64,000 nucleotides of DNA from Verrucomicrobiia bacterium. GTDB taxonomy: Bacteria; Verrucomicrobiota; Verrucomicrobiia; Limisphaerales; Pedosphaeraceae. Positions 1 through 7,577 of this stretch are shown here, in pieces. The stretch spans positions 186,001 to 250,000 of the forward strand of contig DATAUW010000011.1 of the NCBI GenBank assembly GCA_036268055.1. The letters are read 5' to 3'. Each line of letters begins with the position of its first letter. The first letter of the stretch is position 1. Both the position numbers and the translations under genes were made by a program. The notes under the pieces were generated by a model. That model had not been told where the DNA came from and did not search any database. It saw only the letters and a list, made by a program, of their open reading frames with translations.

Positions 1-40
1 AGCGCGCGCCTAGTTGCCCTTCGCCTTAACCTTTCGCCGA

Positions 41-1276
41 ATGTCGCATCCCACACACAACCGGACCTTAATCATCCTTATCCTGGGCGCGCTGTCCACC
101 ATCAGCCCGTTCGCCATAGATATGTATCTGCCCGCGTTTCCGCAAATCGCGGCGGCGCTGGACACAAACACGGCGCGGATTTCGCTTTCCATCGCGAGTT
201 ATTTCGCCGGGCTGGCCGTCGGGCAATTTTTCTACGGTCCATTGCTGGATCGCTTTGGACGCAAGCCTCCCTTGTATGCGGGTCTCGTGCTGTTCATCGT
301 CGCCTCGATCCTCTGCATTTTCTCGCGGTCGGTTGCGTGGCTCGTGACGATGCGTTTTGTGCAGGCGCTGGGCGGATGCGCGGCACAAGTCGCCTCGATG
401 GCGATGGTGCGCGACTTTTTTCCCGTGCGCGAAACCGCCAAAATTATTTCGCTGCTCATCCTGATCATTGGTGTTTCACCGCTGCTTGCGCCTACGGTCG
501 GCGGATTTCTTTCCACGCATCTTGGCTGGCAATGGGTGTTTATCATTCTCAGCGTCGTGGTATGCCTGAACATGGCCGCTGTTTTCTGGCTGCTGCCTGA
601 CGGCCATAAACCGGACACGAGCGTTTCGCTCAAATTTGTGCCGATCATCCGCAACTTTCTCGACGTCCTGCGCGAACCGCAGTTCACCACTTATGCGCTT
701 TCAGGCGCGTTCGCATTTTCCGGCCTGCTGGTTTATGTCGCCGGCTCGCCCATTATTTTCATGGAAGTTTTCAAGGTGAGTCCGGGAATGTTCGGCGGCA
801 TTTTCGCCGGCTTAAGTGTTGGATTCATCGGCAGCAATCAAGTGAATGTGCTGCTGCTGCGCAAATTCACCAGCGTGCAAATCTTTCGAGGAGCGTTGCT
901 CGTGGAATGCCCGGCGGCGCTGCTCTTTTTGGTCGGGACACATTTCGGCTGGTTCGGTTTGCCGTCCACGCTGGTGTTGCTGTTCATCGCGCTCTCCTGC
1001 CTCGGACTTGCGTATCCCAATGCCGCCGCCCTCGCCCTCGCGCCGTTCACGCGCAACATCGGCAGCGCTTCAGCCATGCTTGGCTTCCTGCAAATCGGCG
1101 TGTCCGGGCTGGCTTCGGCGAGCATCGGCATTTTTGATTCCCACGACATGCTGCCGGTGACGATCATTCTTGCGGCAACCTCATGGATCGGCTTTGCGAT
1201 CCTGGTGATCGGCAACCGCAGCATCCCGCGTTTGCGCTTCATGGAAGAAGAAGGCGCTACGCCGATTGCGCACTGA
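41..1276 (+). CDS. Bcr/CflA-family multidrug efflux MFS transporter
   Basis: This is a 12-helix major facilitator of the inner membrane that should export drugs or small metabolites by proton antiport. The N-terminal half carries the family signature SPFAIDMYLPAFP and the MFS loop 2-3 motif GPLLDRFGRKP. Hydrophobic segments continue to about residue 400, and the length of 411 residues is normal for the family. I chose the ATG at 41 because it puts the first helix about ten residues from the N-terminus. A TTG at 14 in the same frame would add nine residues, and nothing upstream of the window edge can be checked. The gene is convergent with the HDOD gene that follows, with a short GC-rich repeat between them. 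The substrate cannot be told from sequence. Confidence 0.85.
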   Translation: MSHPTHNRTLIILILGALSTISPFAIDMYLPAFPQIAAALDTNTARISLSIASYFAGLAVGQFFYGPLLDRFGRKPPLYAGLVLFIVASILCIFSRSVAWLVTMRFVQALGGCAAQVASMAMVRDFFPVRETAKIISLLILIIGVSPLLAPTVGGFLSTHLGWQWVFIILSVVVCLNMAAVFWLLPDGHKPDTSVSLKFVPIIRNFLDVLREPQFTTYALSGAFAFSGLLVYVAGSPIIFMEVFKVSPGMFGGIFAGLSVGFIGSNQVNVLLLRKFTSVQIFRGALLVECPAALLFLVGTHFGWFGLPSTLVLLFIALSCLGLAYPNAAALALAPFTRNIGSASAMLGFLQIGVSGLASASIGIFDSHDMLPVTIILAATSWIGFAILVIGNRSIPRLRFMEEEGATPIAH

Positions 1277-1288
1277 CGGGGCAACCTT

Positions 1289-1323
1289 TATTTAACCGCG
1301 GAGATGCGGAGATGCGGAGAGGG
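1289..1323. repeat. GC-rich 'CGGAGA' extragenic repeat arm
   Basis: Between two convergent genes lies a short run built from the unit GCGGAGAT, introduced by TTAACCGCGGAG. Similar arms occur at about 7117-7145 and 19682-19708, and reverse-complement arms at 7443-7471 and 19803-19820. It is one member of a dispersed non-coding repeat family in this genome. Here only the left arm is present. Confidence 0.6.
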
Positions 1324-1332
1324 AAAACCGGA

Positions 1333-3087
1333 TTACTCCAAGACAAGAGTGCGAACGCGGTTTTGATATTTGATCGTCACCGTCGAAGAAGTGATGTCCA
1401 GGATTAGGAGCTGGCCGAGGCGTTGATTCGGTTCGACGCGCTGGCCGTTGATGATCGCAGAAGGATGGTTCACCGAATAAAAAATCCCCTGCAACTTTAC
1501 GTCCAGCGGATCGGCCGGAGCCTTGGCAACAACCGGTGCGAGCGCAGGCGCGGGAGCCGGAGCTTCCGGCCCTTTTACGATGAGTGGCGCAGGTGTAGAG
1601 GCTGGTTTTGGAACTGCAACCGGCGATGCCGCCGTGCTCGGGACAACCGGGGCAGGAGTGGACCGGGCGGAAACGATTTCGGACGGACTGGTGAATAATT
1701 TAAACGAGAGCCATCCAAGGACGGCCAGCACCGCGATGGCACCGGCAGCGCCATAAACCCATTCATTGGCGAAAAATCCTTTGGCGCTTTCGACGGACTG
1801 TTCTCCGGCGGGCGAACCATTCTTTTCGACCACTGGCAGCCTGGTTGTGGCTTTTGCGGCGATGGGCTTGGGACGCGAGGCGGCGTCGGGGCGGCTGAAA
1901 TCGCGCTTCGCCACGGCCGCGCGCCAATCCGGGATGAAATCCAGCACGCCGACTTCCGCCAAATATTCCTCGTTCAGTTTGGAAACGACAAAACCTTCGG
2001 CGTCCGGCGTGAGTTCGCGCTCAAGGGCATTGGCCACGTGAACGGCAGTGAGAGCGGTGAAATTTTTATTCGCGCTGCGGCTGGGGTTGTGGTGCAGCGC
2101 GGCGACTTCGAGCAAGTCCAGCGGCATGCCCCAAAGGCCCAGCAGATACGCGCCGATTTCTCCGTGCGACGCGCCGAAAATTTCTTTTTCGACTTCCGGC
2201 AACGCGAGTTCCTGCTTGCGCGCCAGCGATTGCGCGCCGCGATATTGCTCGTCGAAATTCGCGGCCAGCACAACCTTGCCGATGTCATGCATCAGGCCGG
2301 CGGTGAAAGCCATTTCCGCAAGGGCGGGATTGTCCGTGGACCACAAAGCGATTTGCTTCGCGGTGCGCGCGACTTCCGTGCTGTGACGCCACAAACGGTC
2401 AATCGAGAAATAGACGGGCTTCACCTTGTCATATTGGCTCAGCAGCTTGATCGCCATCACCATCGAACTGACCGTTTCAAAACCGAGAATGCCGACCGCC
2501 TCGGTCGGGCTCGTGATCTTGCGGGACAATCCGAAACACGCCGAGTTGAGCACTTGCAGAAGTTTGGTGGTCATCGCCATGTCTTTGGCGATGAGCGCGC
2601 CGACCTGTTCGGTGCTGGCGTCCGGCGAGCGCAACACTGCCTGCACTTCGAGATACAGCGAGGGAATGGTCGGCAGCGTGCGGATGCGCCCGACCAATTC
2701 GCGGATGCTCGTCTTGGGAACCCATTCTTCCAGCGCGAGCGCGCCCTCGATGGAATTTCTGACGATGGTGCTTTCGAGCGGTTTGCCGATAAATTGATGC
2801 GTGCCGAGGACTTGCTTGACCATGCGTTCGCGGTCGGCTTCGAGCGCGAGGATAAAACGGATCGTCTTGGGATAAGCGGACTGGATGCGATTCAACAACT
2901 CCGCGCCGTCCATCTCACCCAGGTCGAGATCGGCGACGACGACATCACACGAGTGCTTCTCCATTTCGGAGAGCGCCTCATTGCCGTTGGCGACAGAAAT
3001 GACTTCCCATGCCTCACCCAGCGCGGCCTGGAATTGACCCGGCGCCTGCGAATCGGCATCCGCCAACAGAATCCGTTTTTTGTGCAT
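1333..3087 (-). CDS. Receiver-HDOD protein with membrane segment and GspB-like C-terminal domain
   Basis: The 584-residue product has four parts. Residues 1-120 form a response-regulator receiver (acidic LLADAD start, probable phospho-acceptor Asp in ADLDLGEMDG). Residues about 140-335 form an HDOD domain that keeps an intact HD dyad in LMHDIGK. A linker and one transmembrane helix follow near residues 445-465, then a Pro/Ala-rich spacer. The last 60 residues (LQGIFYSVNHPSAIINGQ...) resemble the periplasmic C-terminal domain of type II secretion protein GspB/PulB. HDOD proteins usually act in cytoplasmic signalling, so the protein may couple phosphorylation or nucleotide signalling to an envelope machine; that is inference. 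I use the ATG at 3087 because the receiver fold starts there. An upstream in-frame ATG at 3177 adds an Arg/Gly-rich tail without recognisable fold. Confidence 0.75.
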   Translation of the reverse strand: MHKKRILLADADSQAPGQFQAALGEAWEVISVANGNEALSEMEKHSCDVVVADLDLGEMDGAELLNRIQSAYPKTIRFILALEADRERMVKQVLGTHQFIGKPLESTIVRNSIEGALALEEWVPKTSIRELVGRIRTLPTIPSLYLEVQAVLRSPDASTEQVGALIAKDMAMTTKLLQVLNSACFGLSRKITSPTEAVGILGFETVSSMVMAIKLLSQYDKVKPVYFSIDRLWRHSTEVARTAKQIALWSTDNPALAEMAFTAGLMHDIGKVVLAANFDEQYRGAQSLARKQELALPEVEKEIFGASHGEIGAYLLGLWGMPLDLLEVAALHHNPSRSANKNFTALTAVHVANALERELTPDAEGFVVSKLNEEYLAEVGVLDFIPDWRAAVAKRDFSRPDAASRPKPIAAKATTRLPVVEKNGSPAGEQSVESAKGFFANEWVYGAAGAIAVLAVLGWLSFKLFTSPSEIVSARSTPAPVVPSTAASPVAVPKPASTPAPLIVKGPEAPAPAPALAPVVAKAPADPLDVKLQGIFYSVNHPSAIINGQRVEPNQRLGQLLILDITSSTVTIKYQNRVRTLVLE

Positions 3088-3286
3088 AACCGGCAAACCA
3101 CGACCGTCCACCCGCGAGACACAACCGGCCCGGTAATTCTCCCAAAAACCCGGGACACCCGGCCACAAACGCGGCACATTCCAAGGGTGCTATCGGCACG
3201 GGCGGCTTGAACTTGAGGAAAATGTGCAGCTATGTTTGGTCGCGGTTATTCTCCAGAAATGCACCCCTCTCCCGCGCAGGCGAAGA

Positions 3287-3934
3287 TCAATGAATTATCG
3301 CGGAGAAGTTCAAACTTAAACGGGTTACGACTTCTTCGTGCAAGCCAGTCATCTCATTGCTGAGGGTCATGAGATAGTGGGAGCGCTCGCTATTGGAATC
3401 GTTTTCAGCGGCAACTTTTGCGAGGTGAGACGCATAGTTAAGCGCTTCCACCTGGGTCAACAACAGAGTGAACTCCAGGCGATCGTGCGATTGATGCAAC
3501 AGCTCGTGTTCCTTATCTTTGCTGATGGCGTCACGGGTTTTGACTTCGCCGGGAGGCAGCAGATAATCCTTGAGCCGCAGACTGGGATCTTCGCGGGCAA
3601 ACTCGTCCAGTTGTTTTTCGCCCGCGCGGGCTGCGGCGGCGACGCGGTTGAGCAGGTTTTTCAAATCTTTATTTTCGGCTTTGATGAAGCGGAGTTTGCT
3701 GATGTCTTTTTCGTCGCCGAATAACTGGTGCAGCAGACTGTAAGCGTTATTGCGAGTGAAGTCGGAAGCGTTGGTTTGAAGCGGTGGACGGTCCGGGGTT
3801 GACTGGCAGCCGGTGAGGAAACCGCCGGCGAGCGGCGCGAGGACGAGAATCAAAAGGGAAAATTTCACGAAGCTAAATAAACAACTGGCGCGGCGGACGG
3901 ATAGAATTTGAGTAAACAATCGCCCGGACGCCAC
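3287..3934 (-). CDS. Putative outer-membrane lipoprotein, alpha-helical
   Basis: This is a protein of unknown function. A hydrophobic stretch ends in LAGGFLTGCQS, a good lipobox with Cys as the likely lipidated residue. The remaining ~170 residues are charged and helical, with no motif I recognise. The annotated ATG gives a long 22-residue extension before the signal helix. A GTG at 3868 (VKFSLLILV...) would give a more normal signal peptide, so the start is uncertain. It lies 15 bases downstream of the DUF883 gene in the same direction and may be co-transcribed with the small stress genes. Confidence 0.55.
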   Translation of the reverse strand: MASGRLFTQILSVRRASCLFSFVKFSLLILVLAPLAGGFLTGCQSTPDRPPLQTNASDFTRNNAYSLLHQLFGDEKDISKLRFIKAENKDLKNLLNRVAAAARAGEKQLDEFAREDPSLRLKDYLLPPGEVKTRDAISKDKEHELLHQSHDRLEFTLLLTQVEALNYASHLAKVAAENDSNSERSHYLMTLSNEMTGLHEEVVTRLSLNFSAIIH

Positions 3935-3949
3935 GCCATGATGTTCAAA

Positions 3950-4231
3950 TTATTCTCCCCGGCGGCTGAGCAAGAAACCAACCAGTGCGCCTACGCCAAA
4001 GGCGATGCCGGCGGCGCGATAGGGGTTTTCCCGAACTAATTTGTCGGCGGCTTTGGCGCTTTGAATCGCCTGTTTTTGCATCGTGTCATAAGTTTTCCGG
4101 GCGGACTCAAGGACCGACACTACTTGGTCGTGGGTTTGCTCGACTTTTTCTTCGGCTGCCTGGGCGGCCGCGTCAATAAGCGCGCGAGTGTCGTCAGTGA
4201 GGTTATCTCCAATGCGATTTATTTCGTTCAT
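3950..4231 (-). CDS. YqjD/ElaB-like DUF883 membrane-anchored protein
   Basis: The 93-residue protein has an amphipathic, Ala/Glu/Gln-rich helical N-terminal domain of about 65 residues. The conserved ENPYRAAGIAFGVGALVGFLLSRR tail contains one C-terminal membrane helix. This is the architecture of E. coli YqjD/ElaB, inner-membrane proteins that associate with ribosomes in stationary phase; the ribosome role is known from E. coli only. It is grouped with several other tiny membrane proteins (4275-4790), which suggests a common stress regulon. Confidence 0.8.
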   Translation of the reverse strand: MNEINRIGDNLTDDTRALIDAAAQAAEEKVEQTHDQVVSVLESARKTYDTMQKQAIQSAKAADKLVRENPYRAAGIAFGVGALVGFLLSRRGE

Positions 4232-4274
4232 AGTATTTTTGTTTTTTGAGGTTAAAGCAGTTTTAGAATATGGC

Positions 4275-4421
4275 TTAAGGTCTCCGTCCTTGTATCAGGC
4301 GGACTAAAATAATCACGATGGCAACTACCAGGAGGATATGAATAAAGCCACCCATCGTATAAGACGATACCAGGCCGAGCAGCCAAAGGATGATCAGGAT
4401 AATGGCTATGGTTTCTAACAT
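4275..4421 (-). CDS. lmo0937-family small membrane protein (48 aa)
   Basis: A 48-residue, almost entirely hydrophobic protein starts MLETIAIILIILWLLGLVSS and ends with a basic QGRRP tail. It matches the pattern of the lmo0937 family, short proteins with two membrane helices that are widespread in soil bacteria and have no established function. It falls below the usual gene-length cutoff. The ATG at 4419-4421 (complement) and TAA at 4275-4277 bound it exactly, and it lies 17 bases from the DUF3185 gene upstream. Confidence 0.8.
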   Translation of the reverse strand: MLETIAIILIILWLLGLVSSYTMGGFIHILLVVAIVIILVRLIQGRRP

Positions 4422-4438
4422 AGTCCCTATGGGTTGGC

Positions 4439-4639
4439 TCAACGGGCCGGTTTAAGTGACAAAGCTCCTCCGACTATCAAGCTAGCCACGCCACCGAGAA
4501 GCATCCAAATGGATTTATCCGTGGGTGAACCGGTGAAGAAGCGCGAGAAATCCGAGCCGACCGAATTCGAGGCATTAATGCCAAAGGCGAGCAAAATAAT
4601 TCCGAGCACAAGCAGCGCGATGCCGATGGGTCTAGTCAT
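4439..4639 (-). CDS. DUF3185-family small membrane protein
   Basis: The 66-residue product (MTRPIGIALLVLGIILLAFG...) has two membrane helices separated by a short polar loop with Ser/Asp residues (SVGSDFSRFFTGSPTDKS). This fits the DUF3185 family, whose role is unknown. The internal ATG at 4639 is the likely start, because the upstream in-frame extension to 4723 overlaps the next small gene and is not membrane-like. It sits within the cluster of tiny stress-type membrane proteins. Confidence 0.75.
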   Translation of the reverse strand: MTRPIGIALLVLGIILLAFGINASNSVGSDFSRFFTGSPTDKSIWMLLGGVASLIVGGALSLKPAR

Positions 4640-4658
4640 AATAGCTGGGGGTTGATGG

Positions 4659-4790
4659 TTATTTGCCAAACATTTTGGCAACGATGAAAATAAGGATGGC
4701 TCCGCCGAGTCCACCGCCGGCAAGGAGATAAACGAGCGAATAACCGATAGCGGCGAACATCGGAGCGATAGCTAAAAATGGCATGATCAT
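4659..4790 (-). CDS. Small hydrophobic protein, 43 aa
   Basis: An open frame of 43 codons reads MIMPFLAIAPMFAAIGYSLV, then a Gly-rich turn (LLAGGGLGG), a second hydrophobic helix and a KMFGK end. It has two predicted membrane helices with a glycine hairpin. It is too short for usual gene calling, but its composition, position and orientation match its neighbours. I do not recognise a named family. A second ATG at 4784 would remove two residues. Confidence 0.55.
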   Translation of the reverse strand: MIMPFLAIAPMFAAIGYSLVYLLAGGGLGGAILIFIVAKMFGK

Positions 4791-5193
4791 ATTAGTAGGT
4801 TAGTTAATTGTTTAAGGCTCATTATTTTGTTTGCTGATTACCCATAAGCTTTAGATGTGCCGGGTCGAAAAAAGTAAAAGAGCCTTGATTGTCAATAGTT
4901 TAGGGTTTGGATAATTTTTGAAAGAGGCGCAATTTGCGGAGTGGTAGAAACGGGATTCGCATTTTGCGACAAAGTGAATCCTCAAATTCAAAGCTAAAAG
5001 GGGAGTAAAATTCATCAAAACGCTCGCGAATTGCGCCTTAATGATTTGCGGTTGGGACAAATTGCAATGGACGCTGATCAATCAGGTGTTCGCAAGATGT
5101 TGCAAGTCAGATTGCTACTGCTAAGCGGCACACTGGCACTCCAACAGCTAATACAAGTGAACGATTGTCCGCATGCGGGAATCCAATTTGAAT
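4791..5193. other. Divergent intergenic region
   Basis: About 400 bases separate the leftward small-protein cluster from the rightward PRC-barrel gene. It is noticeably more AT-rich than its surroundings and must hold the promoters for both directions. A 76-codon frame on the minus strand (4851-5081) has an improbable composition and is not credited. No clear hairpin or operator was found. Confidence 0.4.
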
Positions 5194-6462
5194 ATGATGA
5201 TAAAAAAAATCAGTGTGGTTGGTTTCGTAATCGCGATTGCCGGGGGAACTTTTTCTGTCACCGCCCAGCCAATTGCCACCGATGAAACACCTCGCGAGAA
5301 TCTGTCAGCGCAAAATCTTCATTATCATCTTGGCACTCTCGAAAAAGTAAACAAGGTCATCGGCACCGAAGTCCGGGATGCGAATAACCAAAAACTCGGC
5401 AAGATTAAAGACTTGGCGATTGATCTGCAAAACGGGCGCATTGTGGAGGTAATTGTCGCCACGGGCGGCGTGCTGGGAATTGATGAGCAATTAATCGCCG
5501 TGCCGCCGCAGGAGTTTTCCCGAAATCCAGCCGGAAAAGGCTTCCAACTCAATCTCGATCACGCCCAATTCGCCGCCGCTCCGCGATTCAAGATGTCCGA
5601 GTGGGAATCGAATGTTCACGAGGCGAATGTCGCGGAAGTTTATCGCTATTATAGTGAGCGGCCTTACTTCAATGCTGAAGCCAATGGCTCATATATTACT
5701 CCAGCCAATCATGTGGACAAAACCGAACACGCGACCGGGGCGACCGATTCCGATCAAGTCGTCGCTGCGCCACCTGCGATTTATGCCATGCCCGCCCGAA
5801 TGGGCGATGTCCAGCGCGCGAGCAAATTGCTGGATGCGACTACGCGCAACCCGCAAAACGAAAAACTCGGCAAGCTCGAAAACCTGGTGGTGGATTTGCC
5901 GGCGGGACGCGTCTTGGAAGTCATCGTGGCTTCCGGTGGATTTTTAGGTCTCGGCGATTCATTGAGCGCCGTCCCGCCGCAATCGTTTCATCCCGGCATT
6001 TATCCCGATACTTTGACCCTCGACACGACGCGGCAAATATTTTCCACCGCGCCGCATTTCAAACCGGATCAATGGCAGGTCAGCGATCCGCAACAGGTCG
6101 AGGCAGTTTATCACGCCTATCATGTCGAGCCGTATTTTGAAACCGCGGCTGACAATACCGCGCAGAATGTCCGCGACCGCGACGCCGGGGCGTTGACGCC
6201 ATTAAGCCAAGGCACTTCGCCAGCGGATGTGAAGCTTACGCGAGACATCCGCAAACGGATCATCGGCACGCACGGCCTTTCCGCCGATGCGCGCAACGTA
6301 AAAGTGATCACGCGCGATGGACACGTGACTTTGAGAGGCCCCGTCAACAGCGAGGATGAGAAACATCAAATCGGCGACATCGCAGCGAAGGCGGCTTCGC
6401 CCGCGAACGTGGACAACCAATTGGAAGTCTCCAATCCCTCTCCCACAAGTTCAGTCAAATAA
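5194..6462 (+). CDS. Exported protein with two PRC-barrel domains and a BON domain
   Basis: The start MMIKKISVVGFVIAIAGGTF is a Sec signal peptide ending near AQP. PRC-barrel domain 1 (residues ~45-115: ...NNQKLGKIKDLAIDLQNGRI) and PRC-barrel domain 2 (~195-265: ...NEKLGKLENLVVDLPAGRV) are clearly duplicated, each followed by a similar FHPG/FSRNP region. The C-terminus (~345-410) is a BON domain (ITRDGHVTLRGPVNS) that usually binds membranes or phospholipid. The product is therefore probably a periplasmic envelope-stress protein. I use ATG 5194, since ATG 5173 only adds seven polar residues. The next stress-type gene follows 26 bases later. Confidence 0.8.
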   Translation: MMIKKISVVGFVIAIAGGTFSVTAQPIATDETPRENLSAQNLHYHLGTLEKVNKVIGTEVRDANNQKLGKIKDLAIDLQNGRIVEVIVATGGVLGIDEQLIAVPPQEFSRNPAGKGFQLNLDHAQFAAAPRFKMSEWESNVHEANVAEVYRYYSERPYFNAEANGSYITPANHVDKTEHATGATDSDQVVAAPPAIYAMPARMGDVQRASKLLDATTRNPQNEKLGKLENLVVDLPAGRVLEVIVASGGFLGLGDSLSAVPPQSFHPGIYPDTLTLDTTRQIFSTAPHFKPDQWQVSDPQQVEAVYHAYHVEPYFETAADNTAQNVRDRDAGALTPLSQGTSPADVKLTRDIRKRIIGTHGLSADARNVKVITRDGHVTLRGPVNSEDEKHQIGDIAAKAASPANVDNQLEVSNPSPTSSVK

Positions 6463-6488
6463 ACCACAACCAAAAAAAGGAAAGTTAT

Positions 6489-7046
6489 ATGTCAACGAAA
6501 TCTGTATTCTGCATCGCAACGACCCGCAGCCAGGCTGACCTCATCGTCAACCGCCTGCAAAGCTCGGGCTTCTCCAACAACGATATCTCCGTCCTGTTTC
6601 CCGACAAGGAAACCACCCGCGATTTCGCGCACGAAAAGAATACCAAGGCTCCTGAAGGCATCGCGACTGGCGCGGGCACGGGCGGCGTGGTCGGCGGCGC
6701 GCTGGGCTGGCTCGCGGGCATCGGCATGCTGGCGATCCCGGGCGTCGGGCCGTTCATCGCGGCGGGTCCCATCATGGCGGCTTTGAGCGGCGCGGCAGTC
6801 GGCGCGACGGTCGGCGGCATTGCCGGCGGCTTGATCGGTTTGGGCATTCCCGAACTCGAAGCCAAGCGTTATGAAGGCAAAGTGAAAGCCGGCAATATTC
6901 TGCTCTCGGTCCATACGGAGAATTCGGACGAGATCAAGGCGGCGGAAAAAATCTTCCAGAACGCCGGAGCCCAGGACATTTGCACGACCGGCGAATCCAC
7001 CCCGCCGAAAAAAGCGGCGAAGACGGATCACGTGGTCGGCGCGTAA
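6489..7046 (+). CDS. YflT-like general-stress protein with glycine-zipper core
   Basis: The 185-residue protein begins with an alpha/beta domain (SVFCIATTRSQADLIVNRLQ) that resembles the 'heat-induced stress protein YflT' fold and would sense or bind an unknown ligand. The middle (residues ~60-120) is a long Gly/Ala zipper of repeated GAxxG patterns, typical of membrane insertion. The end returns to a soluble ILLSVHTENSDE strand. A good ribosome site, GGAAAG, lies upstream of the ATG. It follows the PRC/BON gene closely, so the two are probably co-transcribed, and a strong terminator closes the unit. Function in detail is unknown. Confidence 0.7.
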   Translation: MSTKSVFCIATTRSQADLIVNRLQSSGFSNNDISVLFPDKETTRDFAHEKNTKAPEGIATGAGTGGVVGGALGWLAGIGMLAIPGVGPFIAAGPIMAALSGAAVGATVGGIAGGLIGLGIPELEAKRYEGKVKAGNILLSVHTENSDEIKAAEKIFQNAGAQDICTTGESTPPKKAAKTDHVVGA

Positions 7047-7060
7047 GAATTCTTATCAGC

Positions 7061-7103
7061 AAAACTCCCGCGACTGGAAACAGCGCGGGAGTTTTTTGTT
7101 TTT
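7061..7103 (+). terminator. Rho-independent terminator
   Basis: The stem AAAACTCCCGCG pairs with CGCGGGAGTTTT across an 11-base loop, and is followed by TTTTTGTTTTT. It lies 14 bases after the stop of the glycine-zipper gene. Confidence 0.85.
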
Positions 7104-7112
7104 GGGAAACCA

Positions 7113-7480
7113 AGTTAAACCGCGGAGGCGCGGAGGCGCGGAGGTCCTTGCGGACGGCCACTGGGAGAAAGACCAAAGTGAATTTGTTTTACAAAAGCAA
7201 TCGGCTTTTTTTGCAATTACTTCTTTGTTCCGAATCAGTGTTGCTTTGTAGAAATCATGATGACATCAAAATGGAGATGGGAAATGTGTTCGGCGAGACG
7301 CCAAACACTGCACGCGGGACGCGTGCGCTCCCCAAAACCCACTTCAGTTTCATCCTTGGGCGAATTGAGAACTCCATGTTTTCTACAAAGCAAATCAGTG
7401 TTTAGATCCGTGTTCCATCCGTGGCTTATATTCTCATTTCCGTCCTCCGCGCCTCCGCGTCTCCGCGGTTCAAACTTGGC
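7113..7480. repeat. Composite inverted repeat element, copy 1
   Basis: The left end reads CCAAGTTAAACCGCGGAGG, followed by GCGGAGGC units. The right end is its reverse complement, a CCTCCGCG run followed by CCGCGGTTCAAACTTGG. Inside, GCTTTGTAGAAA near 7243-7254 and TTTCTACAAAGC near 7380-7391 form a second, nested inverted repeat. Before the right arm is a segment (7393-7429) that also occurs, diverged, at 19755-19790 in the second copy. There is no credible gene inside. It is probably a non-autonomous repeat of the REP/BIME or miniature-element kind. Confidence 0.6.
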
Positions 7481-7577
7481 TTACGATTTCTTCGTTGCGT
7501 TTGCGGGGAAGGTGTAGCAGGTTGCTCGCGTATGTTTCGCAGTGTGTCACATGCGGGTCTTGCCGAAAGTTGAATCC

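Noticed and set aside
4851-5081. 76-codon frame on the minus strand upstream of the small-protein cluster
   Set aside because: No ribosome site, odd composition, lies in an AT-rich divergent promoter region.
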